A DNA stretch of 64,000 bases from Methylophilaceae bacterium (GCA_947379975.1 CANCPF010000002.1:62001-126000), one strand, 5' to 3'; counted from the first letter of the stretch, positions 36,351-46,967 are shown. A program made the numbers and translations. Notes: generated by a model not told the origin, from the sequence alone.

Positions 36351-37214
36351 ATGGGTTGGTTAAATCAATTACCGCAAAAAATTAAACGTGTTGTGGGCGC
36401 AGATAAAAAAACTGTACCTGAAGGTCTTTGGAGTAAGTGTCCGTCATGTTTAACCGTTTTATATAAAAAAGATTTAGAAGACAACGCAGAAGTTTGCCCT
36501 AAATGTGCTTATCATAACCGTATAGGTGCACGTGAGCGCTTAGCACAGTTACTTGATGCTGATGGCCAGTTTGAAATTGGCGCTTCAGTGCAACCGATTG
36601 ATCCGCTAAAGTTTAAAGATAGCAAAAACTATGCAGATCGTATTAAAGAATCACAAAAATCTGTTGGTGAAACTGACGCACTGATTGTAATGCAGGGCAG
36701 TATTAAAGCCGTCCCTGCTGTAGTCGCTGTGTTTGAATTTAAATTCATGGGCGGTTCTATGGGTTCAGTAGTAGGTGAGCGTTTTGTGCGTGGTGTACAA
36801 ACAGCGATTGACAATAAAATGGCTTTTGTCTGCATTTCTGCCAGCGGTGGTGCGCGTATGCAAGAAGGTTTACTTTCACTGATGCAAATGGCTAAAACCA
36901 GTGCAGCATTAACGCAACTGAGTAAAGCCGGCTTGCCATTTATTTCAGTGTTAACTGACCCAACTATGGGTGGTGTTTCTGCTAGTTTCGCCATGCTTGG
37001 TGACGTCATCGTGGCAGAGCCGCAAGCTTTAATTGGTTTTGCCGGCCCGCGTGTGATTGAACAAACCGTGCGCGAAACCTTGCCAGATGGCTTCCAGCGT
37101 GCTGAATTTCTATTAGAGCATGGCGCGATCGATTTAATTGTTGATCGTCGCGAAATGCGGAATCGTTTAGCTACAATATTGTCAAATTTGATGCGCTTGC
37201 CTGTGGCAGCTTAA
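36351..37214 (+). CDS. accD: Acetyl-CoA carboxylase carboxyltransferase subunit beta
   Basis: Beta half of the carboxyltransferase that makes malonyl-CoA. Seen: the N-terminal zinc ribbon with C30-x2-C33 and C49-x2-C52, then the crotonase-like carboxyltransferase fold with [34 protein letters not shown] and [15 protein letters not shown]. It is 287 residues. A clear ribosome-binding site (AGAGGA) precedes the ATG. It sits after trpA, the usual place. Confidence 0.97.
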   Translation: MGWLNQLPQKIKRVVGADKKTVPEGLWSKCPSCLTVLYKKDLEDNAEVCPKCAYHNRIGARERLAQLLDADGQFEIGASVQPIDPLKFKDSKNYADRIKESQKSVGETDALIVMQGSIKAVPAVVAVFEFKFMGGSMGSVVGERFVRGVQTAIDNKMAFVCISASGGARMQEGLLSLMQMAKTSAALTQLSKAGLPFISVLTDPTMGGVSASFAMLGDVIVAEPQALIGFAGPRVIEQTVRETLPDGFQRAEFLLEHGAIDLIVDRREMRNRLATILSNLMRLPVAA

Positions 37215-37282
37215 TTATTTTTTAAGTGATACATTGGCGCATTATCATTGATTGAAATTTTCACAATGCAATTAGGCTTGGC

Positions 37283-38632
37283 ATGAATTTAGCCTTACAA
37301 GATAAGCACTCGTCACCTAAAGATCTAAGCTCATGGCTTAGCTACATAGAGAGCTTGCATCCAAAATCTATTGTTATGGGCTTAGATCGCATTAAGCAAA
37401 TGATAGCGCGCTTAAATCTAAGCCCAAGATTCTCCATCATTACGGTTGCAGGTACTAATGGCAAAGGCTCGAGTTGTGCCATGTTAGAGCAAATCTATAA
37501 ACAAGCTGGCTATCAAGTTGGCTGTTATACCTCACCACATTTATTACGCTATAACGAACGTGTGCGCGTGAATGCGGTGGAAGTTAGTGATAGAGAATTG
37601 TGTACGGCCTTCGCCGCGGTAGATGCTGCGCGCATAGATAAAGGCGGCGTTGAAATATCGCTGACCTATTTTGAAATGGCTACATTAGCGGCAATGTGGC
37701 ATTTTATGCAAGCTAATCTTGACGTTGTTATTATGGAAATTGGCCTAGGCGGCAGGCTAGATGCGGTTAATGCATTTGAACCAAATTGCGCTATTGTGAC
37801 TAGCGTAGATTTAGATCACCAGGACTATCTAGGCGATACACGCGAAAGTATTGGTTTTGAAAAAGCGGGCGTCTATCGAAAGGCTGTGCCGGCTATTTGT
37901 GGTGATGCCAAACCTCCAGCCAGTTTAATTAAGCATGCGGAAGAAATTCTAGCCAACTTTAAGAAAATTCATCATGATTTTGACTATGCTCTAGTTGAAA
38001 ATGGCTGGCAATATCTGCAACAGGGAAAAATAGTCTACACGCTCCCAAAGCCGGCATTAGAGGGAGCTTACCAGTTGGCTAATGCGGCCTGCGTAATCGC
38101 CGCAGTGGAGTCCTTGCAATCTAAGTTGCCGGTTCCATGCACTGCCATGGCAAGCGCCATGCAGCGAGTGACTTTGGCTGGGCGTTTTCAAGTGCTTGCA
38201 AAAACAAAGCTAAACACACCGCGCGTTATTTTAGATGTCGCACACAATCCTCACGCAGCTCAAGCGCTAGCTGACAACCTTAAAGCCAGTAAAGCGCAAT
38301 ATACACAAACTAATACCGCAAAGACTTTTGCAGTGTTTGCCATGCTCGCTGATAAAGATATGCAAGGCGTAGTGAATGCCTTGAAAAGTGAGGTTGATGT
38401 TTGGTATGTGGCCAGTATTAATCATTTACGTGGTGCGCAAGCCGCTGATTTAGCTAAAGTTGTACTGAGTGTTTTACCTTTGGCCAAGATTAAACAATTT
38501 GATAATGCCAGTAATGCTTATCAACAAGCCTGTATTGATATAGGTGAAAATGATAAAATGATCGTGTTCGGTTCTTTTTTTACAGTTGCTAGCGTGCTGC
38601 AAGTGATTTCAGCAGTTGATATTTCTGAATAA
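37283..38632 (+). CDS. folC: Bifunctional folylpolyglutamate/dihydrofolate synthase
   Basis: Mur-ligase-family ATP enzyme that adds glutamate to dihydropteroate and to folates. Seen: the P-loop TVAGTNGKGSSCAMLEQI, TSPHLLRYNERVRVN, IMEIGLGGRLDAVNAFEP, SVDLDHQDYLGDTRESI and the C-terminal ligase block DVAHNPHAAQAL. It is 449 residues. It follows accD by 68 bases and precedes a SPOR-domain gene, as in most proteobacteria. Confidence 0.95.
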   Translation: MNLALQDKHSSPKDLSSWLSYIESLHPKSIVMGLDRIKQMIARLNLSPRFSIITVAGTNGKGSSCAMLEQIYKQAGYQVGCYTSPHLLRYNERVRVNAVEVSDRELCTAFAAVDAARIDKGGVEISLTYFEMATLAAMWHFMQANLDVVIMEIGLGGRLDAVNAFEPNCAIVTSVDLDHQDYLGDTRESIGFEKAGVYRKAVPAICGDAKPPASLIKHAEEILANFKKIHHDFDYALVENGWQYLQQGKIVYTLPKPALEGAYQLANAACVIAAVESLQSKLPVPCTAMASAMQRVTLAGRFQVLAKTKLNTPRVILDVAHNPHAAQALADNLKASKAQYTQTNTAKTFAVFAMLADKDMQGVVNALKSEVDVWYVASINHLRGAQAADLAKVVLSVLPLAKIKQFDNASNAYQQACIDIGENDKMIVFGSFFTVASVLQVISAVDISE

Positions 38633-38679
38633 ATAGCTAATTTTTTGAGTTACAAAACCTAATCATTAAGGAAGCTCTA

Positions 38680-39456
38680 ATGCCACCTGATTTACATCAC
38701 GACCAGGAGTTGGTTTTAAAAAAACGTGCGCGCCGTCGCCTAATTGGCGCTATAGCACTAGTCCTTCTTATGCTGATTATTTTACCAAGAATATTGCTGG
38801 ATCGAGCTGCGTTGGCGCCGCGTGAGGCAGTTAAAATATCCATGCCTGAGATGAATGAAGCCAAGCCTATAGTTGTTGAAGTTGGTGAATCTAAAATAAT
38901 TGACTCACAATTAAATACCAAAAATTCAGAGACTAGTGGTCAAATATACCATCCTGAAGCTTTTTCCACTTCTGAGGCTAACGTGCTTTCTCCGGCAATT
39001 ATTGCACCTAAAGTTGCTGCAGACGTTAAATTTAATGATGTTGAAAAAAATACTAATGAAAAAAATGCAGCGTTAGAAGATAAGGTAGGTGTTAAATCCA
39101 CTAAAGACAAAAGTGCTGAAGAGAAAGTTCGTGATCCAAGTCATGCAATTCTAACTGAAACTAATTCAGCTCTGGTTATTACCTCACGATATAAATCTTC
39201 TGAAATTAACTCAAAAAAGGATGGTGGTAATTTTGCTATACAAATCGGTGTATTTTCAGATGCAGCCAATGTTAAATTATTGCAGGCTAAATTGAAAAAA
39301 ATGGGGCTTTCCTCACGTACAGAAAATGTCTCTACCGATAAAGGTGAAAAAATTAGGTTAAAAGCGGGTAGTTTTGCAACGCGTAGCGATGCTGCTTCAG
39401 CTTTAAGCAAGTTACAATTGGCTAATTTAAGTGGTATGGTAGTCAGTAATGATTAG
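38680..39456 (+). CDS. SPOR-domain cell-division/envelope protein (DedD-like)
   Basis: A 258-residue membrane protein: basic cytoplasmic start (KKRARRR), one transmembrane helix (residues about 21-40), a long low-complexity Lys/Glu/Asn-rich periplasmic linker, and a C-terminal SPOR domain (residues about 182-258, FAIQIGVFSDAANVKLLQAK). SPOR domains bind glycan strands lacking stem peptides at the division septum. AAGGAAG precedes the ATG. The folC-dedD-cvpA-purF order matches E. coli, supporting a DedD-like role. Confidence 0.88.
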   Translation: MPPDLHHDQELVLKKRARRRLIGAIALVLLMLIILPRILLDRAALAPREAVKISMPEMNEAKPIVVEVGESKIIDSQLNTKNSETSGQIYHPEAFSTSEANVLSPAIIAPKVAADVKFNDVEKNTNEKNAALEDKVGVKSTKDKSAEEKVRDPSHAILTETNSALVITSRYKSSEINSKKDGGNFAIQIGVFSDAANVKLLQAKLKKMGLSSRTENVSTDKGEKIRLKAGSFATRSDAASALSKLQLANLSGMVVSND

Positions 39457-39500
39457 CCGCCAAAATGCTTTATGATAATTGCTGCGCAGATTCAATAATC

Positions 39501-39992
39501 ATGACTATTTTTGATTATACTGCACTTATTATTATTGGTTTATCTATAGTATTAAGCGTAATGCGCGGTTTGCTGAGAGAAGTGCTATCGATTATGGGCT
39601 GGCTAGCCGCTTTTTATGTAGCTAAAACTTACGCTAATGAGCTTTTGCCTATGATTTCAACGGATATTCCCAGCGAATCTTTACGTGTACTAGCCGCATT
39701 TTTAGTGCTTTTTTTAGCAACATTATTAGTCACCAGTTTGTTGGCTATTGCGCTTTCGGCTATTTTTAAGAAAATTGGCCTAGGTTGGCTTAATCGGTTT
39801 CTCGGCGCCGCTTTTGGATTGTTGCGTGGATTGATAATCGTTTGTATCTTGGTTTTTTTAGCAGGCCTAACCAACCTTCCTAAAGATACGCGTTGGCATA
39901 ACGCCATGTTTAGTGCGCCAATTGAAGCCTTGGTTGTTAGTGCTTTACCTTGGGTGCCGATGGATATTACTAAATACGTTAAATACGACTAA
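39501..39992 (+). CDS. cvpA: CvpA family membrane protein
   Basis: Inner-membrane protein of the CvpA (colicin V production) family, with four hydrophobic helices and the typical start FDYTALIIIGLSIVLSVMRGLLREVLSIMGW. I chose the ATG at 39501 (163 residues, like the 162-residue E. coli protein) over the upstream ATG at 39465, which would add 12 residues with cysteines not seen in the family. The molecular role is unclear; it is linked to envelope homeostasis and lies upstream of purF in many proteobacteria. Confidence 0.9.
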   Translation: MTIFDYTALIIIGLSIVLSVMRGLLREVLSIMGWLAAFYVAKTYANELLPMISTDIPSESLRVLAAFLVLFLATLLVTSLLAIALSAIFKKIGLGWLNRFLGAAFGLLRGLIIVCILVFLAGLTNLPKDTRWHNAMFSAPIEALVVSALPWVPMDITKYVKYD

Positions 39993-40013
39993 TAAACAAA
40001 TGTAATTACTAGG

Positions 40014-40031
40014 CATCAATGATCATTGATG
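40014..40031. promoter_or_regulatory. 18-bp perfect palindrome upstream of purF
   Basis: CATCAATGA joined directly to TCATTGATG, a palindrome without spacer, 66 bases before purF. It does not resemble the E. coli PurR box. Immediately after it, CTTAAAT (40033-40039) and ATTTAAG (40046-40052) form a second dyad. Either an operator or an unusual 3' structure for cvpA; there is no T-run. Confidence 0.5.
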
Positions 40032-40096
40032 GCTTAAATCTTTGTATTTAAGTCAGCATTTTAATATTACAGAATTTATCACTTAAGGCATTATTC

Positions 40097-41641
40097 ATGT
40101 GCGGAATTATAGGCATTGTAGGTAAAAATCCAGTTAATCAATTGTTGTATGATGGATTGCTGGTCTTGCAACATCGTGGTCAAGATGCTGCTGGCATCGT
40201 AACTACCGATGGTAATACGTTTTTTATGCATAAAAATAACGGCTTGGTGAAAGATGTATTTCAAACGCGCCATATGCGCAGCCTTGTTGGAAACGTTGGA
40301 ATCGCTCACGTGCGTTACCCAACTGCAGGTTCTTCAAGTGCAGCTGAAGCGCAACCGTTCTATGTGAATTCACCGTTTGGTATTGTGCTGGGTCACAACG
40401 GTAACTTGACTAATTCAGAGCAATTGAAATCTGAAATGTTCCGCCAAGATTTACGTCACATTAATACTAATTCTGATTCAGAAGTGTTGCTAAATGTGTT
40501 GGCACATGAAATTGAAAAAACTTCACGTAATGCCGTACTTAATACGGATATGGCTTTTGAAGCGGTGGCTGGTGTACATAAACGCTGTAAAGGTGCTTAT
40601 GCGGTCGTTGCGATGATCGCCAATTTTGGATTACTGGCGTTTCGTGACCCTAATGGTATTCGCCCTTTAGTCATAGGCAAGGGTGAAACTGAAAAAGGCA
40701 CTGAATATATCATTGCTTCTGAAAGTGTTGCGCTAGATGTTTTAGGTTTTCAAATGGTACGTGATGTAGCGCCTGGTGAGGCTATTTTTATTGATATGGA
40801 TGGCAATTTTTTCTCACGTCAATGTGCAGAGAATCCTCAATTAAATCCTTGCATCTTTGAATATGTATACCTCGCACGTCCAGATTCTGTGATTGATGGC
40901 GTGTCTGTATATCAAACCCGCCTAGATATGGGTAAAAGTTTGGCCGAAAAAATCAAGCGTGAATGGGCCGATAAAAAAATTGATGTAGTGATCCCAATTC
41001 CGGATACCAGTCGTCCTAGTGCCTTGCAAGTTGGTATTGCTTTAGGCTTGGATTATCGCGAAGGCTTTATTAAAAACCGCTACATTGGCCGCACCTTTAT
41101 TATGCCTGGACAAGCGCTGCGTAAAAAATCTGTGCGGCAAAAACTTAATCCAATTGGTATTGAATTTAAAGGTAAAAATGTACTATTAGTCGACGACTCT
41201 ATAGTGCGTGGTACTACATCGCAGCAGATTGTACAAATGGCACGTGATGCTGGCGCTAACAAAGTTTACTTTGCATCTGCTGCGCCTCCTGTTCGTTTTC
41301 CTAACGTGTACGGCATTGATATGCCAAGTCGCGATGAATTGTTAGCGACTGATCGTACCGATGAAGAAATCTGCCAAGAAATAGGTGCAGACGCGCTTAT
41401 TTATCAAGATTTGGACGCTTTGGTAGCCGGCGTAAAATTAAGTAATCCAAGCATTCAGGATTTTGATTGCTCATGTTTTGATGGCAAGTATGTAACAGGC
41501 GATATTGATGAAGCTTACTTGGCTAATATTGAATCTGCCCGTGGTGACGTGAACAAAAAACAAAAGCCTTCAAATTCAAGTACGCAAATGGATTTAAATC
41601 TAATTGATGCGATTGACAATGAGGCTGAAGAAGTCGCCTGA
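40097..41641 (+). CDS. purF: Amidophosphoribosyltransferase
   Basis: First enzyme of de novo purine synthesis, making phosphoribosylamine from PRPP and glutamine. Seen: the N-terminal nucleophile cysteine after Met processing (MCGIIGIVG), the glutaminase blocks [12 protein letters not shown] and [11 protein letters not shown], and the PRPP-binding motif [17 protein letters not shown] in the phosphoribosyltransferase domain. It is 514 residues; the C-terminus is a polar tail ending in acidic residues. Separated from cvpA by a spacer with two dyads. Confidence 0.97.
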   Translation: MCGIIGIVGKNPVNQLLYDGLLVLQHRGQDAAGIVTTDGNTFFMHKNNGLVKDVFQTRHMRSLVGNVGIAHVRYPTAGSSSAAEAQPFYVNSPFGIVLGHNGNLTNSEQLKSEMFRQDLRHINTNSDSEVLLNVLAHEIEKTSRNAVLNTDMAFEAVAGVHKRCKGAYAVVAMIANFGLLAFRDPNGIRPLVIGKGETEKGTEYIIASESVALDVLGFQMVRDVAPGEAIFIDMDGNFFSRQCAENPQLNPCIFEYVYLARPDSVIDGVSVYQTRLDMGKSLAEKIKREWADKKIDVVIPIPDTSRPSALQVGIALGLDYREGFIKNRYIGRTFIMPGQALRKKSVRQKLNPIGIEFKGKNVLLVDDSIVRGTTSQQIVQMARDAGANKVYFASAAPPVRFPNVYGIDMPSRDELLATDRTDEEICQEIGADALIYQDLDALVAGVKLSNPSIQDFDCSCFDGKYVTGDIDEAYLANIESARGDVNKKQKPSNSSTQMDLNLIDAIDNEAEEVA

Positions 41642-41687
41642 TATGCTTGTAATTAAGCATGATAAGGCCTAATTCAGTTAGCAAGTA

Positions 41688-41735
41688 CAATAATTGCTAA
41701 AGGGAGATCATAAAAACCCGTTTTAGCAATTATTG
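41688..41735 (+). promoter_or_regulatory. 14-bp inverted repeat overlapping the purF terminator (possible antiterminator)
   Basis: CAATAATTGCTAAA (41688-41701) and TTTAGCAATTATTG (41722-41735) are perfect reverse complements. The stretch between them contains the left arm of the downstream terminator and the right arm lies in that terminator's loop, so the two stems could not form together without a pseudoknot. See the finding on this spacer. Confidence 0.55.
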
Positions 41736-41752
41736 CTGGAGCGGGTTTTTTT
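41712..41752 (+). terminator. Intrinsic terminator between purF and metZ
   Basis: AAAAACCCG (41712-41720) pairs with CGGGTTTTT (41742-41750); an inner AGCAA/TTGCT stem (41725-41737) lengthens the hairpin. The right arm runs into seven T, from 41746 to 41752. It stands 71 bases after purF and 134 before metZ. Confidence 0.8.
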
Positions 41753-41885
41753 AATGGGGTTTTAAATTTAAGCGTCTAGTTAATACCTTGTTAAACCTAT
41801 ATAGTCCAGCCTATATGTATCAGTTGTAGAGTTAAACTAGATTGATTTAAAGCTGTAAAACTATGACCAAAGAATTGAGATTAAT

Positions 41886-43088
41886 ATGATTAAAAAGCCA
41901 TTTGCTATTGAACAATATCACCCAGAAACACTGAGTGTACGTGCTGGTAGTCAGGCAACGGAGTTTGGTGAGAATTCAGAAGCTATATTTTTAAATTCAA
42001 GCTTTAGATTCCAAAGTGCGGCGCAAGCTGCGGCACGTTTTGGTGGCACTGAGCCAGGTAATATTTATTCACGCTTTACTAATCCTACAGTCACGGTTTT
42101 TCAGGATAAATTAGCCGCATTAGAAGGTGCAGAGCAGTGCGTTGCTACTTCTAGTGGTATGTCGGCAATTCTAGCTTGCGTGATGGGTTTATGTTCGGCC
42201 GGCGATCACATTGTTGCATCACGCAGTATTTTTGGTACTAGTGTGCAGTTATTTAGTAATATTCTTAAGCGCTGGGGCTTAGAGGTCACATTTGTTTCGC
42301 TGACCAACCCAAGTGAATGGCAGGCTGCCGTTACAACAAAAACTAAACTATTTTTTGTTGAAACGCCGTCAAATCCACTTACTGAGGTTTGTGATATCAA
42401 GGCGCTGGCGGACATTGCCCATCAATCTGGCGCATATTTAGTGGTAGATAATTGTTTTTGTACACCCGCGATTCAAAAACCATTAGCCCTTGGCGCAGAT
42501 ATTATTATTCACTCTGCGACTAAATATATAGACGGCCAAGGTCGGTGTTTAGGTGGCGCAGTGTTGGGCAGTAAAGTGCTAATGGAGCCAATTTATGGCT
42601 TTTTACGTACCGCCGGAGTCACAATGAGCGCCTTCAATGCTTGGGTGTTTTTAAAGGGGTTGGAGACACTATTTATCCGTATGGAAGCTCATGCCAGAAA
42701 TGCACTGGCGTTGGCTACTTGGCTAGAGGCGCAGCCACTAGTTAAGCGCGTTTATTATCCAGGCTTGCAATCTCACCCACAGCATTCGTTGGCTATGCAG
42801 CAGCAAACCAATGGCGGAGGTATTGTTAGTTTTGAAGTCAAACCTAAAATAGGCCAAACTCAACAGGAAGCAGCTTGGTCGCTAATTGATGCAACGCAAT
42901 TAATCTCAATTACCGCTAATTTAGGTGATGCAAAAAGTACTATTACACATCCGGCTACCACCACTCATAGTCGTGTAACAGCCGAAGCTCGAGCAGCGTC
43001 TGGCATTAGTGATGGCTTAATTAGAATTGCTGTTGGCTTAGAGCATATAGACGATTTGAAAGCTGATTTGGCATTTTTACGAGGTTAA
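41886..43088 (+). CDS. metZ: O-succinylhomoserine sulfhydrylase
   Basis: PLP enzyme of the Cys/Met gamma-family that makes homocysteine directly from O-succinylhomoserine and sulfide. Seen: YSRFTNPTVTVFQDKLAALEGAE, SSGMSAILA, VETPSNPLTEV, VVDNCFCTPA and the PLP lysine in IIHSATKYIDGQGR. The MetZ subtype is indicated by 400 residues, QHSLAMQQQTNGGGIVSFE and the purF-metZ gene order; MetB or MetC are less likely. It uses sulfide from the cys genes at the other end of the window. Confidence 0.92.
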   Translation: MIKKPFAIEQYHPETLSVRAGSQATEFGENSEAIFLNSSFRFQSAAQAAARFGGTEPGNIYSRFTNPTVTVFQDKLAALEGAEQCVATSSGMSAILACVMGLCSAGDHIVASRSIFGTSVQLFSNILKRWGLEVTFVSLTNPSEWQAAVTTKTKLFFVETPSNPLTEVCDIKALADIAHQSGAYLVVDNCFCTPAIQKPLALGADIIIHSATKYIDGQGRCLGGAVLGSKVLMEPIYGFLRTAGVTMSAFNAWVFLKGLETLFIRMEAHARNALALATWLEAQPLVKRVYYPGLQSHPQHSLAMQQQTNGGGIVSFEVKPKIGQTQQEAAWSLIDATQLISITANLGDAKSTITHPATTTHSRVTAEARAASGISDGLIRIAVGLEHIDDLKADLAFLRG

Positions 43089-43182
43089 ATTTAAAGTTTT
43101 GTTTTTTGTTATTTTTAACAATTAGGCGAGCATCACTCGACGCTGTTAAATCCGGCTAAAATCAATCATAAATAGGCTATTT

Positions 43183-43192
43183 GTGCTAGAAT
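43183..43192 (+). promoter_or_regulatory. Candidate extended -10 promoter of gyrA
   Basis: The extended -10 sequence TGCTAGAAT (43184-43192) lies 37 bases before the gyrA ATG. No good -35 hexamer accompanies it, as expected for extended -10 promoters. Motif evidence only. Confidence 0.4.
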
Positions 43193-43229
43193 TTGGGTAA
43201 TATAAAAACTATTATAAGTCACTAAAAAC

Positions 43230-45872
43230 ATGGATCAATTCGCTAAAGAAACCCTGCCGATTAGCTTAGAAGATGAGATGCGTAGATCGTATCTCGATTA
43301 TGCGATGAGTGTAATTGTTGGTCGTGCTTTACCCGATGTACGTGATGGTTTAAAACCTGTGCATAGACGCGTTTTATTCGCCATGCATGAGTTATCTAAT
43401 GACTACAACAAGCCGTATAAAAAGTCTGCACGTATCGTTGGTGATGTGATTGGTAAGTATCATCCGCATGGTGATACCGCTGTATATGACACTATCGTTC
43501 GTATGGCGCAAGATTTCTCCCTGCGTTATATGTTGGTAGATGGTCAAGGTAACTTTGGTTCTGTCGATGGCGATAATGCTGCCGCGATGCGATACACCGA
43601 AATCCGCATGTCAAAAATCGCTCATGAATTGTTGGCTGATATAGACAAAGAAACGGTAGATTTTGGCCCTAACTACGACGGCAGCGAGCACGAGCCGCTT
43701 ATCATGCCGGCGCGCATTCCAAACCTATTGATTAATGGTAGTTCTGGTATTGCTGTAGGTATGGCGACCAATATTCCGCCACACAATTTAAATGAAGTGC
43801 TAGACGCTTGTTTTGCTTTGCTTAAAGACCCTGAAATGGGTATTGAAGAGTTAATTGAATTGGTGCCAGCACCAGACTTTCCTACAGCAGGTATTATTTA
43901 TGGAACGGTAGGAGTAAAAGAAGGTTATCGCACTGGTCGTGGTCGCGTGGTCATGCGCGGCCGTACCCACGTTGAAGACTTAGAGCGTGGTGGGCGCCAA
44001 GCTTTAATTGTGGATGAACTGCCGTACCAGGTAAACAAAAAGACTTTTGTTGAAAAAATTGCAGAGTTAGTCAACGAGAAGAAAATCGAAGGTATTTCTG
44101 ATTTACGTGATGAATCAGATAAATCTGGTATGCGCGTAGTGATTGAGCTTAAGCGTGGCGAAATTGCTGAAGTCGTGCTGAATAATCTATACAAACAAAC
44201 GCAGTTGCAAGATACTTTCGGCATGAATATGGTGGCCTTGTTAGATGGTCAGCCGCGCTTGCTGAACCTTAAGCAAATGCTTGAGGCGTTTCTACGTCAT
44301 CGTCGTGAAGTGATTACACGTCGCACTGTATTTGAACTGAAAAAAGCCCGTGCACGTGGTCATATTTTAGAAGGTTTAGCCGTTGCTTTAGCTAACGTGG
44401 ATGAAATGATTGCGCTGATTAAAGCCGCGCCAACGCCACCAGAAGCTAAAGTAGATTTAATGGCGCGCACATGGCAATCGCCAGTGGTTGAAGAAATGCT
44501 AAAACGTGCGGCGATGGAAGCTTCTCGTCCAGAAGGCTTGAGTGTTGAATTCGGCCTAACACCTAGTGGCTACAGATTAAGTGATGTACAAGCGCAAGAA
44601 ATTCTACAAATGCGTTTACAGCGTTTAACTGGTTTAGAACAAGATAAAGTAGTAAGCGAATACAAAGAGGTCATGGATATTATTGCTGACTTACTGGATA
44701 TTTTAGCAACACCTTCACGCGTGACTACTATGATTGTTGATGAGTTAACTGAAATTAGACGCTTATTTGGCGATAAGCGCCGTAGCGAAATTGTAGTAAA
44801 TGCACAAGATTTATCCTTAGAAGACTTCATTACACCACAAGATGTAGTCGTCACTCTTTCTCATACTGGCTACGTGAAATCTCAACCGCTAGAAGAGTAT
44901 CGTGCGCAAAAACGTGGTGGTCGTGGTAAGCAGGCTGCGCCAACTAAGGAAGATGACTTTATCGACAAGATGTTTGTGGCGAATACGCACGATTATATTC
45001 TGTGCTTTAGTAGTCGCGGACGTGTGTATTGGCTGAAGGTGTACGAAGTGCCGCAAGGTAGCCGTACTGGCCGTGGTAAGCCTATGGTGAACTTGTTCCC
45101 ATTAGAAGATGGCGAGAAAATTAACGCGATTCTTTCTGTGAAAGAATTTGATGAAAATCACTTTATTTTCATGGCCACTTCACGTGGTACTGTGAAGAAA
45201 ACGCCATTGACGGAATTTGCAAATCCACGTAAAAATGGCATTATTGCTATTAACTTAGACGAAGATGACTACCTGATCGGCGCAGAAGTGACCAATGGTA
45301 CTAATGATGTGATATTAGTTTCTAACGGTGGGAAAGCGGTATGGTTCGATGAGGAGGATGTTCGCAGTATGGGCCGTAATACTCGTGGTGTAAGAGGCAT
45401 GCGCTTAGCGGATCAACAGCAAGTGCTTTCATTGTTGATTGCCGATAACGACAAGCAAACGGTTTTAGTTGCCACTGAAAATGGTTATGGTAAACGTACA
45501 CAGCTTGCTGACTTCCGTCATTCTGGACGCGGTACGCAAGGCGTTAAAGCCATTGCTACTAGCGAACGTAATGGTTTAGTCGTCGCTGCTAAGTTAGTGA
45601 ATGATGAAGATGAAATTATGCTAATCACTACTGGCGGCATACTGATTCGTACCCGCGTGGCAGAAATTCGTGAATTAGGCCGTGCAACTCAGGGTGTTAC
45701 CTTGATTAACTTAGGAGAAGGCGAGAAGTTATCTGGCTTGGAAAAAATCGTTGAAACTGACGATACTGATGCCGTTGTGGATATAAGTGATGAAGCCGGT
45801 GCTGACACAATGCCAAGTAACGATACTGATACTGGTGCGGATTCTGCTTCGGATGCAGAAGCTAACGATTAA
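43230..45872 (+). CDS. gyrA: DNA gyrase subunit A
   Basis: Breakage-reunion subunit of gyrase. Seen: the N-terminal winged helix with the catalytic tyrosine Y122 ([12 protein letters not shown]), the quinolone-determining stretch [10 protein letters not shown] with T83 and D87, and the six-bladed C-terminal DNA-wrapping domain starting with a GyrA box (QKRGGRGK, near residue 565). An acidic tail of about 35 residues rich in Asp closes the protein. It is 880 residues. GyrA is distinguished from ParC by the GyrA box and length. serC follows after 18 bases. Confidence 0.97.
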   Translation: MDQFAKETLPISLEDEMRRSYLDYAMSVIVGRALPDVRDGLKPVHRRVLFAMHELSNDYNKPYKKSARIVGDVIGKYHPHGDTAVYDTIVRMAQDFSLRYMLVDGQGNFGSVDGDNAAAMRYTEIRMSKIAHELLADIDKETVDFGPNYDGSEHEPLIMPARIPNLLINGSSGIAVGMATNIPPHNLNEVLDACFALLKDPEMGIEELIELVPAPDFPTAGIIYGTVGVKEGYRTGRGRVVMRGRTHVEDLERGGRQALIVDELPYQVNKKTFVEKIAELVNEKKIEGISDLRDESDKSGMRVVIELKRGEIAEVVLNNLYKQTQLQDTFGMNMVALLDGQPRLLNLKQMLEAFLRHRREVITRRTVFELKKARARGHILEGLAVALANVDEMIALIKAAPTPPEAKVDLMARTWQSPVVEEMLKRAAMEASRPEGLSVEFGLTPSGYRLSDVQAQEILQMRLQRLTGLEQDKVVSEYKEVMDIIADLLDILATPSRVTTMIVDELTEIRRLFGDKRRSEIVVNAQDLSLEDFITPQDVVVTLSHTGYVKSQPLEEYRAQKRGGRGKQAAPTKEDDFIDKMFVANTHDYILCFSSRGRVYWLKVYEVPQGSRTGRGKPMVNLFPLEDGEKINAILSVKEFDENHFIFMATSRGTVKKTPLTEFANPRKNGIIAINLDEDDYLIGAEVTNGTNDVILVSNGGKAVWFDEEDVRSMGRNTRGVRGMRLADQQQVLSLLIADNDKQTVLVATENGYGKRTQLADFRHSGRGTQGVKAIATSERNGLVVAAKLVNDEDEIMLITTGGILIRTRVAEIRELGRATQGVTLINLGEGEKLSGLEKIVETDDTDAVVDISDEAGADTMPSNDTDTGADSASDAEAND

Positions 45873-45890
45873 GAATAAGAAGCAGACGTA

Positions 45891-46967
45891 ATGAAGCAAA
45901 TATATAATTTTTCTGCGGGACCGGCAGTATTGCCTAAGCCAGTATTAGAGCGTGCTCAGGTTGAAATGCTAGATTGGCATGGTTCAGGCATGAGTGTGAT
46001 GGAAATGTCACACCGTGGTAAAGAGTTCACCGGCATTCTTGCCAAAACTGAAGCGGATTTACGGACATTATTAAATGTTCCGGATAATTACAAAGTATTG
46101 TTTTTGCAAGGTGGCGCCATTGCTGAAAATGCAATGATTCCACTCAATCTGCTTAATGGCCAAGCTGCTGATTACGCTATTACTGGCGGTTGGAGTAAGC
46201 GCAGTGTTGAAGACGCTAGCGCCTATGGCAAAATTAATGTGGTGACCAGCACAGAAGAGACGCACTACAAAGACGTGCCGGCATTTTCTGATTGGCATTT
46301 AAATAAAGATGCCGCTTATTTGCATATTTGCACGAATGAAACCATGAGTGGCGTGGAGTTTGACGGCTTACCCGAAGCCGGCAATGTGCCGATTGTGGCA
46401 GATATGTCTTCGCACATACTTTCACGTGTGATTGATGTCAGCCAATATGGTGTTATTTACGGCGGCGCACAAAAAAATATCGGTCCAGCTGGATTATGTA
46501 TTGTCATTGTGCGTGAAGATTTATTAGACCGAGCTTCACCGCTAACGCCAGCGGTGTTTAACTGGAAAATACAAGCGGAAAATCAATCGATGATTAATAC
46601 GCCGCCTACTTACAGTATTTATATTGCAGGTTTGGTGTTTGAATGGTTGCTTGCGCAAGGTGGTGTGCCGGCCATTGAGCAACAAAATATCGAAAAAGCC
46701 GCTTTGCTTTACGACTATATTGATAGCACAGACTTTTATTCAAATAAAGTTGCGCTGAATAATCGTTCACGCATGAATATTCCTTTTTTCTTGGCCGATG
46801 AATCTCTTAATGATGCGTTTTTAAAGGGCGCTGAAGCTTCAGGATTGTTGCAATTAAAAGGCCATCGTGCGGTTGGTGGTATGCGTGCTTCAATTTATAA
46901 CGCTATGCCGATTGCTGGCGTGCAAGCCCTAGTTTCCTACATGCAAGCATTTGAACAAGCTCACTAG
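45891..46967 (+). CDS. serC: Phosphoserine aminotransferase
   Basis: PLP aminotransferase that makes 3-phosphoserine (serine pathway) and takes part in pyridoxal phosphate synthesis. Seen: YNFSAGPAVLPKPVLE, MSVMEMSHRGKEF, LFLQGGAIAEN, the PLP lysine in YGGAQKNIGPAGL and the C-terminal GHRAVGGMRASIYNAMP. It is 358 residues. First gene after gyrA in the serC-pheA-hisC run. Confidence 0.97.
   Translation: MKQIYNFSAGPAVLPKPVLERAQVEMLDWHGSGMSVMEMSHRGKEFTGILAKTEADLRTLLNVPDNYKVLFLQGGAIAENAMIPLNLLNGQAADYAITGGWSKRSVEDASAYGKINVVTSTEETHYKDVPAFSDWHLNKDAAYLHICTNETMSGVEFDGLPEAGNVPIVADMSSHILSRVIDVSQYGVIYGGAQKNIGPAGLCIVIVREDLLDRASPLTPAVFNWKIQAENQSMINTPPTYSIYIAGLVFEWLLAQGGVPAIEQQNIEKAALLYDYIDSTDFYSNKVALNNRSRMNIPFFLADESLNDAFLKGAEASGLLQLKGHRAVGGMRASIYNAMPIAGVQALVSYMQAFEQAH

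Noticed and set aside
41641..41720. Possible SAM-II-type riboswitch before metZ (a GCTAAAGGG stretch and an ATGCTT/AAGCAT stem)
   Set aside because: The upstream stem has only a 6-base loop, too small for the SAM-II pseudoknot, and I could not find the matching loop-to-tail pairing. The general switch idea is kept as a finding without a ligand.
43470..43490. Thr at GyrA position 83 as a quinolone-resistance change
   Set aside because: Several bacteria have Thr at this position naturally (e.g. Pseudomonas), and D87 is intact, so no resistance is implied.
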